Assembly (NCBI RefSeq): GCF_965363235.1
Contig: NC_134846.1
Span: 4,159,001 to 4,223,000 of the forward strand
DNA: 64,000 nt
Direction: 5' to 3'
DNA from: Mytilus galloprovincialis
Lineage: Eukaryota; Mollusca; Bivalvia; Mytilida; Mytilidae
This document shows, in pieces, positions 34,736 through 44,072 of the stretch; the first letter of the stretch is position 1, and every line of letters starts with the position of its first letter. Position numbers and translations under genes: made by a program. Below the pieces are notes generated by a model, which had not been told where the DNA came from, searched no databases, and saw nothing but the letters and a program-made list of their open reading frames with translations.

Positions 34736-35490
34736 GGAATAGTTTTCCTGGGGAACAGTGGTTAAAATAATATGGGGAACAAAGTTTTAATAAAGGCTTC
34801 AATGGGGAGGACTCTTGAAGAATCTCTTTAAGAACCAACAATAGCAATGCAGTTATAATTTGCTTCAAGTCTCAGTAGTACATTAAGATTCAATTGTAAC
34901 ATATTAGTCTTTATTGGGAAAAGCTTAAAATTCATCTTATTCAGACCCTCCAATATAAATGGAGGACTTCATAGTTTACATAAATCTTTACATGTCAAGC
35001 ATAATTAAAGGTTTCAAGGAGCTTGAATTGTTCCCCTGTTCAACTGGGTCTCATTTGACTTGGTTATAAAACAAATTTCTAGTATATGTAAGCAAATAAC
35101 TTTAATTAGTATAAGCGTGATTGCTTATAGTGTTCATTATTCTCTAAAAAAAAGATGAATTTGTTTACGCTACAAACGTTGCCTTTTCTGACGACCATAT
35201 GGAATTTCCTATCTCTTCAAAAAGTAAAAAATTTAACTCTGAGGTTGTCGTTATTATCACATAATGGTCAGGAGTCTGTAATTCAGTGGTCGTCGTTTGT
35301 TGCTGTGTTATTGTAAATTACTATTATACGTTGAACCATAAACGTCAAAATCATTCAATCGCGTAGTGGAATTAACTATTTGTAGATTCTTATAATTTCT
35401 ATATATAACTTTTGGACTATTTTCAATCTCGGTCTATTTCTGAAATTTATTTTTACATACTTTTGATTTGTTAACTCTATATGCTAACAT
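34736..35490. other. Non-coding flank of the LTR element
   Basis: AT-rich spacer; no gene. The last bases before the LTR are CTAACAT. Confidence 0.35.
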
Positions 35491-36334
35491 TGTCACGGAC
35501 GGACGGATGGATAAGTCTTTCAGTGCTATTTTACAATATTGACTAAAGAATCAATTAGAATAAATAAATTATTTAATAAACAAACAAAAAAAAAAAAAAA
35601 AAAACAATTAAGAAGAAAAAAATCATCAAATTATTCTGAACATTAAAGTCCAAATAAATAGTTCAACAGCTTCAGTAGTTTGTATATTATCCAGATTACA
35701 TGCCTTTGTATCGTTATGACGGTTATGGTATCGTGCTCGACAGTTCCACTATAATATGTAGATATGTTGTTTGAAGAATTATGTATGATTGCGTTCAATC
35801 CATATGACCACTCCTTAACACCGCAGTATTGTATTACTCTGGTGCAGGCTGAAACCTCGGAATTGATGCACTATATACAGTAGACAGGTAGAACCATTGT
35901 AGGTTATATTTAGCTATCAAATATAAAAATGCTCTAACGAGTGTGGCATCCTTCAACACGAAAATCCCAAGCAGAAATAAAATGACAACGTGTCCAAAGA
36001 ACTCATCTGACCACTGTTTAAAAATAGCCAAACCTGTCCGAAGAACTCGATTGACCACTATTTAAAAATATTCAACAGGTGTGTAAATAGGCTAAGCCTA
36101 ATCAGTGTGCGTTTAAACACAGGTGAACCAAACTTAGGCCAAACGTACATATATACATAAAAGCGTATGTTATAACTATGTATAAAATAAACTGTGAAAA
36201 AAGGCGTCCTGAGGAAAGACTGCAAGTGCAATTCTCTGATCATTACGACAATTTCACAAATCATTATTATCTATATACAAGTTTGACTGAATAAATATGT
36301 GAATTACTCTATCAAATTCATCTGAATCGTGACA
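35491..36334 (-). repeat. 3' LTR of the Gypsy element (complete)
   Basis: 844 bp, bounded by TGTCACG and CGTGACA, a 7-bp terminal inverted repeat. The polypurine tract lies immediately inside. Matches 40940-41765 along its length. A 74-aa frame within it is repeated in the other LTR and is not a gene. Confidence 0.9.
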
Positions 36335-36348
36335 TCACCTCCCCAATT
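36335..36348 (-). other. Polypurine tract
   Basis: On the minus strand, AATTGGGGAGGTGA abuts the TGTCACG start of the 3' LTR, as expected for the plus-strand primer of an LTR element. Confidence 0.7.
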
Positions 36349-36385
36349 TAAGAAAGTATTCTTACTTTCATTTATCTCCACGATC

Positions 36386-38983
36386 CTATATACGACTCAA
36401 AAAATCTGCTCCAATGTTGTCCTTTCCTTTGATGGCAACAATCCTGAACCTATACGGCTGTAACAAGAGTGACCATCCTATCAATCGTGCATTTGCAATT
36501 TTAGACTTTTGCAAATATATCAAAGGTTGATGATCTGTCTCCAACATAAAATGTTTACCATATAAATACCTTTGAAATTTGCTGATTGCCCATACAATGG
36601 CTAGGCATTCTTTCTCGATAGTGGAGTAATTTCGTTCACTAGCTTTCATTTTTTTACTAGCGTACGATACAGGCAATCTAATATTGCCTTCATCCTGTAG
36701 CAGTATAGCGCCTACTCCGTTATCAGAAGCATCAGTTTGAAGGATCAATACCGGAGAAAAGTTCGGCAACTTTAAAACAGGAGCTTTTACTAATGCATTC
36801 TTCAAATTTTCATGAATATCTTCCCAACGTACCTGATTTGGTTGTCCCTTTTTCGTCAGATCAGTAAGCGGACTAGCTATATCTGAGAAATTGGGAACAA
36901 ACTTTCTGTAAAATTCAGCCATGCCAATGAAACTTCTGACTTGTTTCTTGGTTGTAGGCCTATGAGCATTTTTGATTACCTCAATTTTATCTGGATTTGG
37001 TGAAAGACGATCTGTTCCAACAATATGACCTAAAACTTCAAGACTGCTATAAGCTATATAACATTTCGAGGGTCTTGCTGACAAATTAGCAAATGCCAAC
37101 CTCTCAAATACACTCTCCAAAACCTCCATATGGTTATTGAAAGAACGTGTGTACACTATAATATCGTCAACAAAGTTATCAACGTTTTCCAACCCTTCTA
37201 AAACTTTTCTCATACAACGTACGAAAGTAGCACCACTATTGACCAGGCCAAATGGCAGAACCTTGAATTGGAACAATCCTCTAGGTGTTTGGAATGCTGT
37301 TTTGGGTTTTGCAGCATCCACAAGACTAATTTGCCAATATCCCTTGGTTAAATCAATTTTAGATATAAACTGATAACCAGACAACTTTGAAAACATCTCT
37401 TCTATATTACCCATCGTTTCTGCATCAAAAATTGTAATACTATTTAAACCTCTAAAATCTATACAAAACCGATTACTCTGATCTTTCTTCTTCACAATCA
37501 CAAATGGACTTGAATAAGGACTATCTGATCGCTCAATGATATCCATTTCTATCATCTTATCGACTTCCTTATTTACCGTGTCTAGCATAGCATATGGTAT
37601 GGGATAAGGTTTAAATCGAACAGGATCATCAGAAGTCAACTTGATATCGTACTGTAGTACATTTGTCCTACCTGGAATATCTGTCAACACGTGTGAGAAC
37701 TTATCTAGTAAACACTGTACCTTAACTGTTTCATTTGCTTTTAAAACTTCGTTGATATGAACATCTCGTAATGTCTCCTTAGCAACTGCAACAGGCGTTT
37801 CGATTAACTCACTTTCGTAATTGTCCACATCGTCTGTATCTTCATTTTCGAGATCTATAACTGATACTGTAGCAACAAAACTTACCTTGTGATCTGGTGC
37901 ACTAACGCACACGTTAGTTTGCTCACGTTCAACATACAGTTTCAACATGTTGACATGAAACATTTTAAGTTTACCTCTCATATCAATTCTGTAATCAAGA
38001 TCACTTATCTTTTCTACCATAGAGAATGGTCCTTTCCAATGCATCAGCAACTTATTTGCTTTAGTAGGTAGTAGCATCAATACCTTTTGACCTACCTTCA
38101 TCTTTCTTGAACGTGACTTTCTGTTATATATACGTGACTGTTTACGTGAAGCTTTCTCCAAGTTTTGTTTAACCAATTCACATGTCGATTCCAATCTTTC
38201 TCGTAAATTGATAACATACATCCTCACTTCAGGATCAGTAATTTCTCTAGTCCACAATTCTTTAAGAATTGTCATTGGACGTCTGACTGGCCAACCATAT
38301 ACCAATTCAAACGGGGAAAATAAAACACTCTCCTGAGGTACTTCTCTGTAGGCAAATAATGCTGGTCCTAAATACTTATCCCAATCTCGCGGACGCTCAG
38401 CACATAGTCGCTTCAACATCAGCTTCATCGTACCGTTAAACCTTTCAACGAGTCCGTTACACATAGGACACATAGACATTAAATTGGAAGTAAATTTTGC
38501 GCCCATATCTGTCAACATCTCTCTTGGAAAACCTACCCTACAAAATATATCAATCAATGCTTCCGCTACCCTTTCTGTCTCGATAGATGGTAACGCTACT
38601 CCTTCTGGATACCTTGTAGCGTAATCAACAAGAGTTAGTATATAACGATTTCCTTTATCAGTTACTGGTACTAAAGGTCCAACTATATCTACAGCTTCTC
38701 TGCGAAAAGGTACATCTATGATAGGGGTTTTACCCAAAGGGGCTCTAATCTGCTTACCTTTTGGTTCAGTGCGTTGGCAAATATCACAGGACTGGCAATA
38801 CCGCTTGACATCGGATTCAACTCCTGGCCAGTAAAACTCTGATAATACACGATATACTGTACGTCGTGTAGCCATATGTCCATCCATCAATGACTCGTGT
38901 GCTAATTTCATGACATCGCTTCTATAAACTTCAGGAACGACCAACTGACGGAATAACTTACCATTTTCTACTTTTGGTGACAT
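36386..38983 (-). CDS. Pol part 2: integrase - reverse transcriptase - RNase H
   Basis: 865 aa from an internal ATG. The integrase HHCC zinc domain is H29, H36, C63, C66. The catalytic core has D99, D159 and E180 (in GLVERFNG), followed by a GPY/F-type domain with GPF at 318-320. D159 to E180 leaves 20 residues where about 35 is usual, so roughly 15 residues are missing. RT covers about 445-690, with KIDLTKGYW (D544), LPFGLVNSGATF and FVDD (604-607). RNase H covers about 745-865, with D751, E790, D817 and D860. The frame continues upstream through a TAA into the Gag-protease frame, so this is the 3' part of one former polyprotein. RT and RNase H look intact; integrase probably is not. The start codon is nominal. 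Confidence 0.93.
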   Translation of the reverse strand: MSPKVENGKLFRQLVVPEVYRSDVMKLAHESLMDGHMATRRTVYRVLSEFYWPGVESDVKRYCQSCDICQRTEPKGKQIRAPLGKTPIIDVPFRREAVDIVGPLVPVTDKGNRYILTLVDYATRYPEGVALPSIETERVAEALIDIFCRVGFPREMLTDMGAKFTSNLMSMCPMCNGLVERFNGTMKLMLKRLCAERPRDWDKYLGPALFAYREVPQESVLFSPFELVYGWPVRRPMTILKELWTREITDPEVRMYVINLRERLESTCELVKQNLEKASRKQSRIYNRKSRSRKMKVGQKVLMLLPTKANKLLMHWKGPFSMVEKISDLDYRIDMRGKLKMFHVNMLKLYVEREQTNVCVSAPDHKVSFVATVSVIDLENEDTDDVDNYESELIETPVAVAKETLRDVHINEVLKANETVKVQCLLDKFSHVLTDIPGRTNVLQYDIKLTSDDPVRFKPYPIPYAMLDTVNKEVDKMIEMDIIERSDSPYSSPFVIVKKKDQSNRFCIDFRGLNSITIFDAETMGNIEEMFSKLSGYQFISKIDLTKGYWQISLVDAAKPKTAFQTPRGLFQFKVLPFGLVNSGATFVRCMRKVLEGLENVDNFVDDIIVYTRSFNNHMEVLESVFERLAFANLSARPSKCYIAYSSLEVLGHIVGTDRLSPNPDKIEVIKNAHRPTTKKQVRSFIGMAEFYRKFVPNFSDIASPLTDLTKKGQPNQVRWEDIHENLKNALVKAPVLKLPNFSPVLILQTDASDNGVGAILLQDEGNIRLPVSYASKKMKASERNYSTIEKECLAIVWAISKFQRYLYGKHFMLETDHQPLIYLQKSKIANARLIGWSLLLQPYRFRIVAIKGKDNIGADFLSRI

Positions 38984-38992
38984 AAATTCTCT

Positions 38993-40456
38993 TTACACAA
39001 GTTTCTTCTTCACTATGTAATTTACTTTTGTACCATTAGTCTTCTCAAAGTTTCTGCCTTCAGCAACATACTGTCTAAGCTTCGAAAAACTTGCATCAGA
39101 CTGCTGTTCATTCTCAATGTCCTCTAGACTAACATCCTTAATACTTCCTGGAACTTTTAATTTCGGATATGGATTATCTCTCTTCTTCGCTTGCTGTCGA
39201 GTTACTACACTTACCGACGGAGATATATCGGGATCATAAGGCTCCCTAGCACCATCTATGTTTCCTATAATAACATCATACAATAGTTGTTCCATACACC
39301 ATGCTTTTCCTTCACCTTGATAATAAGGACTGTCTATAGTAATTATAGCTATAGGCACTTTAACACTCGATCCATCGGCTAATACGCATGTCTGATAATC
39401 ATCTAGAAAACAATCTATACTTACAAGACTTTTCTTTATAATGACTCCATTACATCCTGTATCGCGAAGTACTGTCACAACACGGTTACCTAACTTACTT
39501 TTAGCTACAGGCATTTTGATATGTTTCTTTTCATACTGTTCAGGTATTGTAAGACTACTAACCTGTGTAGTAATAATGCTATCAGTTAGAGTAATACCAT
39601 TACCGCAAATAGGAGTTTCCTTTCCCCGTGAACCACTATTCTGTACATTACCAACTTTGTTTTTTAATAATGGACAGTTCGATATCAAGTGATCTGATTT
39701 GTTGCACTTAAGGCACTTTCTATCAAATCTGTTTCCGCCACCATAACCTCGTGCATGTCTATTTCTATCTCTGTCACTTTGCTTTGGCGATTCTTGGTTC
39801 CGTGCATTGTTGGGTTTTTGAGACGGCTGTGGCTTACTTTTTTGAGTCTGATTTGTAAGTGTTACTATATTTACTCGCCTTTCCTCCTTAAATTGATCAG
39901 CATACCGAGTCATATCATCTATGGACTTCCGTACTCTCTCTTTCAGAAATAACATTACCTCGTTATTACAAATGTGTAAAAACTGATCTTTTAACATAAA
40001 ATCATAAAGTCCATCAAACGTCTTCAAAACATTAGACATATCAATCCACCTACTAAAATAACTACCCAAACGAACAGAAAACTGTTGAAACGTTTCACCA
40101 ATCTCTGGACGACAAGATCTAAACTTCTGCTTAAAACCATCTTCAGTCATGTTATACCTCTTCAACAAACATGCCTTGAGAGCATCATAATCTAATGCTT
40201 GATCTGATGGCAGCAAAGCGTACACATTTAATGCATTACCTTTAAGAAGTGCACTCAAATTGGTGGCCCATATTGATTTGTCCCATGTTTGCGATATAGC
40301 ATACCTTTCATAACGACGCAAATATGCATCCATATCATCAGTACCTTCCTCAAAAGGAGGTAGTGTAGGTACCTTTGAGGGATTAACATTACCTTTTTCT
40401 TCCCTGTGTTTTTCAGTTTCAAATAAACGAGTATAATCTAGCCTTTTCAATTCCAA
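38993..40456 (-). CDS. Gag-protease part: SCAN-like capsid, zinc knuckle, aspartic protease
   Basis: About 487 aa, with no ATG at the left edge because the true start lies further upstream behind a frameshift. Residues about 99-190 (YNMTEDGFKQKFR..., PEIGETFQQF, KDQFL, DMTRYADQF) resemble the SCAN domain of vertebrate zinc-finger proteins, which is known to derive from the Gag of Gmr1-like elements. A CCHC knuckle follows at C248-x2-C251-x4-H256-x4-C261. The protease active site is DTG at 332-334, with VIIGNIDG as the second-lobe motif. The frame ends in TAA at 38993-38995 and is in the same frame as the integrase downstream. Acts as capsid and maturation enzyme of the element. Confidence 0.9.
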   Translation of the reverse strand: MELKRLDYTRLFETEKHREEKGNVNPSKVPTLPPFEEGTDDMDAYLRRYERYAISQTWDKSIWATNLSALLKGNALNVYALLPSDQALDYDALKACLLKRYNMTEDGFKQKFRSCRPEIGETFQQFSVRLGSYFSRWIDMSNVLKTFDGLYDFMLKDQFLHICNNEVMLFLKERVRKSIDDMTRYADQFKEERRVNIVTLTNQTQKSKPQPSQKPNNARNQESPKQSDRDRNRHARGYGGGNRFDRKCLKCNKSDHLISNCPLLKNKVGNVQNSGSRGKETPICGNGITLTDSIITTQVSSLTIPEQYEKKHIKMPVAKSKLGNRVVTVLRDTGCNGVIIKKSLVSIDCFLDDYQTCVLADGSSVKVPIAIITIDSPYYQGEGKAWCMEQLLYDVIIGNIDGAREPYDPDISPSVSVVTRQQAKKRDNPYPKLKVPGSIKDVSLEDIENEQQSDASFSKLRQYVAEGRNFEKTNGTKVNYIVKKKLV

Positions 40457-40620
40457 TTCATGTTCTAATCTTACCTTTTCAACTTCCCACTCTTCCTTTC
40501 TCTTTCAAAACGTCTATAATCGCGTTGTTTCGCCTGTTGTGACTCAATGAACCTAATTAAATCTTCATTGGCTAACCCCAATGACTCACCATACTGTCGT
40601 AACTCTTTTAGACTCTCCAT
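40457..40620 (-). pseudogene. Frameshifted N-terminus of Gag
   Basis: An ATG at 40618-40620 opens a frame of about 49 codons beginning MESLKELRQYGESLG, with a charged, coiled-coil-like composition. It runs out of frame around 40491-40507. The following Glu/Lys-rich codons line up with the downstream Gag frame, which has an in-frame TGA at 40505-40507 if read back. A single small indel in an AG-rich run explains both observations. Confidence 0.7.
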
Positions 40621-40919
40621 GATTGATTCCTGCTAATATGACTTGCTATGTAACAATAAACTAGACCAAGGATAATGCTAAATATATCACATATCTATAT
40701 CTCGTAACACTACGCTTTAGTATCACAGTTGACCATAGCCTGGTCCACAAGTGTCAATCGCAACACAAAATAAACAATAGCAAAATTTCTGCAAAATACA
40801 ATAGTAAGCTTTACTACACGTTATAAATGTATGTTCAAAGTATATAAAAAAAAATAACAATTCCTCTATAGAAAATATAAATTTAACTTCAAAATGTATA
40901 AGAAAAACACTTCAGACTT

Positions 40920-40937
40920 ATCCCACTTCTGACACCA
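40920..40937 (-). other. Primer-binding site, tRNA-Leu-like
   Basis: On the minus strand, TGGTGTCAGAAGTGGGAT begins 2 nt inside the 5' LTR end (TGACA|AT|TGG...). It is complementary to a CCA-ended tRNA with acceptor/T-arm ATCCCACTTCTGACA, which is a tRNA-Leu type 3' end from memory. Confidence 0.65.
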
Positions 40938-40939
40938 AT

Positions 40940-41765
40940 TGTCATGGACGGACGGATGGATAAGTCTTTCAGTGCTATTTTACAATATTGACTAAGGAAT
41001 CAACGATTAGAATAAATAAATTATTTAATAAACAAACAAACAAAAAAAAAACAACAAAAAAACAATTAAGAAGAAAAAATTCATCAAATTATTCTAAACA
41101 AACAAAGTCCAAATAAATAGTTCAACAGCTTCAGTAGTTTGTATATAATCCAGATTACTTCCCTTTGTATCGTTATGACGGTTATGGTATCGTGCACGAT
41201 GGTTCCACTATAATATGTAGATATGTTGTTTGATGAATTATGTATGATTGCGTTCAATCCATATGACCACTCCTTAACACCGCAGCATTGTATTACTCCG
41301 GTGCAGGCTGGAACCTCGGAATTGATGCACTATATACAGTAGACAGGTAGAACCATTGTAGGTTATATTTAGCTATCAAATATAAAAATGCTCTAACGAG
41401 TGTGGCATCCTTCCACACGAAAATCCCAAGCAGAAATAAAATGACAACGTGTCCAAAGAACTCATCTGACCACTGTTTAAAAATAGACAAACCTGTCCGA
41501 AGAACTCGATTGACCACTATTTAAAAATAGTCAACAGGTGTGTAAATAGGCTAAGCCTAATCAGTGTGCGTTTAAACACAGGTGAACCTTACTTAGGCCA
41601 AACGTACATATATTCATAAAAGCGTATGTTAAAACTATGTATAAAATAAACTGTGAAAAAAGGCGTCCTGAGGAAAGACTGCAAGTGCAATTCTCTGATC
41701 ATTACGACAATTTCACAAATCATTATCTATATACAACATGTACAAGTTTGACTGAATAAATATGT
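40940..41765 (-). repeat. 5' LTR of the Gypsy element (outer end missing)
   Basis: Homologous to 35491-36334 from TGTCATGG up to TGAATAAATATGT, where similarity stops at 41765. The last ~33 bp, including the TGTCACG outer end, are absent and retroelement family A sequence begins at once. A small local duplication (ACAACATGT) is specific to this copy. Confidence 0.85.
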
Positions 41766-44015
41766 AAATTTTAAAATTGTTTGTATGCACATTGAACGAC
41801 AAATCTATATGTGACGTATAACATTTTCTGACGTCAAACACACAAATCAATGATTGTGTTTGTAGATAGATGTCTTTGTGTTCTGTTAAGGTAGCACTAC
41901 AGTCAAAATTTTCTGACTCCAATCAACAGTCTTTAAAGTTTAATTTCTACAAAACTACTTAATGGATTTTTAAAATCTTTAACTCATTTTAAAGCTGAAA
42001 TATAACTCTTTCTTAATCTGTATATAAATTTATTTTTTTGTTTGATTAATTTCAAAATATAGCTCATTAATTGCCCAAAAAAAGGTCTTCCAACTTGGAT
42101 GAAAATGGCACATTCATGTCAAATGGTAGTAAAAATTTGTTTTCATCCCTTTAATCAACCATATACAATCAACAAAACCGTGTCTTAGATTTTTGATATA
42201 TTCCTCCAGTAAGACAATATATTGATTTAACTGCTGGGTTCCAAACCTCATTTCACCTTTCATCTTTGAAGACCTATAAATTCATTTAGAAACAAATTAT
42301 CCAAAAACTGGGACACAGTATTGTAGAAAATACATCCTGTAATCATATACATCAAAGTCAGGCCAAAGGGGGTAATCATTAAGTTTCTATTTTCATTTTT
42401 TCCTTACAATTCTCATGAAAAATTGTTCTGAGAAATGACCTAAAAACTGAATTTCCCCCTTAGAACCCCTATAAAGACAATATGAATACAAAATTCCACT
42501 GGGAACACCCCAGGAGTGTTCTGATACCATTACTATATCAATAGAACCACACACTTTGTGTCTTTGATGCTCTAATGCTGTAAATTTTGCATTATATGTG
42601 AACTGTCCAACACTAACTTGGCATTTGGTGGGAGTTTGACGTCACAGATTTGAACAACATCTGTGATGTAGTAATTAAATATAGACAAAGCTCCGCCTTT
42701 TTCCAGACAGTCTAAGATAAGAGAATAACATGATTGACCAGCTGCATATAATCAATGTTTAACATCATTATTCTCTCTATATAAAGAATAACTTTCATTT
42801 GAATTTAAAAAAAGAAATAAACTGTCTGAAATAAGCTAGAACATTAAAAGTGTGCATCAAAAAACATGTTCATAAAAAGATCAAGAGTTAGACCTTCTTG
42901 AAAATCCACTTTCCAAATGTTTTTTTTTTTTTTTAATTTAATGGAACTGACAAATTACACATAAACTGAAAATTAGTTAAAATGCATAAAACTGAATTTA
43001 AATTAATAAGACCAAAGAGAAGATATTTATACAGACAGTCAGAGGCTTTCAAAACTACTTTCCCATTCTTTACCATATTAATTTTATTTCATTTTTTGTA
43101 GATTTTTTCCTTTTAGATTTTTTCTTTTTCTTAGTTCACTTCCATGTTATATAAACTAGTTTTGTTGCAAAACAATAAGATAAGACTACAATATTTATCT
43201 TGTGGGCAGGGATTAACAGCTGGACACTGATATCAACAGATGATTGACATATTATCCCCTCCCAAATGCCTATATATTTAGATTAATTACCATGTGCTTT
43301 TATTTAAATAAGTTCATTATCAATTTTCTCCTTGTTGTGATATGATAATGACTTTGGGATTTTTACAAACTGCGCAGAATAATTCTTACTTCAAAATTAT
43401 GTGATAAAAAAAATATCTTCAAACAATCATCGTTAGACTGTAGTGCTACCTTAAATTGTTCCATTTAAAATTGTTATACGATGATGACTGATGTACCCAT
43501 ATTTTTACAATTTGTGTTATTGTGTCTGTTTAGTTAACGCATCTATGTAAATATAACGGAATTTGATGAGACTGTCATCAAAGTGAGAGGGTTAGCGCTA
43601 TAAAACCAGGTTTAATCCACCATTTTCTACATTTGAAAATGCCTGTACCAAGTCAGGAATATGACAATTCTTGTCCATTTGTTCTTGATGCGTTTTGCTA
43701 TTTGATTGTGCCATGTGATTATGGACTTTCCGAATTGATTTTCCTTTAAGTTCAGTATTTTTGTGATTTTACTTTTTACGTATTTGTTTTTCGATCCAGT
43801 TTGTGTATTATTAAAACCGTTATTTTTCTCGTTTGAATTAAATTGTTAGACATCTGTAATTTCGGGGACTCTCCCTCTAGTATCTTTCATCCCACTTTTA
43901 TAGCTGACTATGCAGAACTTTTCTCATTATTGAAGGCATTATGATTACCTTTAGCTGTTAATTTCTATGTAATTTAGTCTCTTGGCAATCATAACACATA
44001 TTCTTTTACATATAC
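41766..44015 (+). mobile_element. Retroelement tail (family A, sense), split by a TTAA element
   Basis: 41766-41885 and 43455-44015 read as one continuous block once the inserted element and one TTAA are ignored. The block ends with ATTGAAGGCATTATGATTAC, TAATTTAGTCTCTTGGCAATC and ATAACACATATTC. That is the inverse of the family A head (GATGTGGTATGATTGCC...). It also carries GATGAGACTGTCATCAAAGT and GCGCTATAAAACCAGGTTTA, seen inverted at 51600 and 56790. No RT coding sequence remains in it. Confidence 0.65.
41890..43450. mobile_element. 1.56-kb non-autonomous element with TTAA target duplication
   Basis: The ends GGTAGCACTACAGTC and inverse lie directly inside TTAA (41886-41889 and 43451-43454). 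TTAA duplication is typical of piggyBac and Kolobok-type transposons. The 15-bp TIR does not decide between them. The interior is non-coding, AT-rich, with no frame of note. The host sequence across the TTAA is continuous retroelement tail, so this insertion is the younger event. Confidence 0.8.
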
Positions 44016-44021
44016 ATAATA

Positions 44022-44072
44022 TATAGCAATGTCGTTATTACGACATAGTAATGTCGTAATTACGACATACAC
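44022..44072. mobile_element. Middle fragment of the palindrome-rich element
   Basis: AATGTCGTTATTACGACATA and AATGTCGTAATTACGACATA in succession, the same dyads as at 32985-33150 and 45471-45590. Confidence 0.55.

Larger units (their letters stand above)
35491..41765 (-). mobile_element. Ty3/Gypsy LTR retrotransposon, Gmr1 type (integrase before RT), defective
   Basis: A complete-length LTR element on the minus strand. In element order it has: 5' LTR (40940-41765), PBS, Gag with SCAN-like capsid and CCHC knuckle, DTG protease, integrase, reverse transcriptase, RNase H, polypurine tract, 3' LTR (35491-36334). Integrase upstream of RT is the Copia order, but RT, RNase H and the GPY/F integrase tail are Gypsy-like. 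This is the arrangement described for Gmr1 elements. Defects: a frameshift near the gag start, an in-frame TAA between protease and integrase, a short integrase core, and a 5' LTR lacking its outer ~33 bp. The LTRs differ at roughly two dozen sites, so the insertion is not recent. No target duplication can be tested because one end is missing. Confidence 0.93.

Noticed and set aside
35834..41517. Duplicated 74-aa frame (35834-36058 and 41293-41517)
   Set aside because: Both copies lie inside the two LTRs of the Gypsy element; not a gene.
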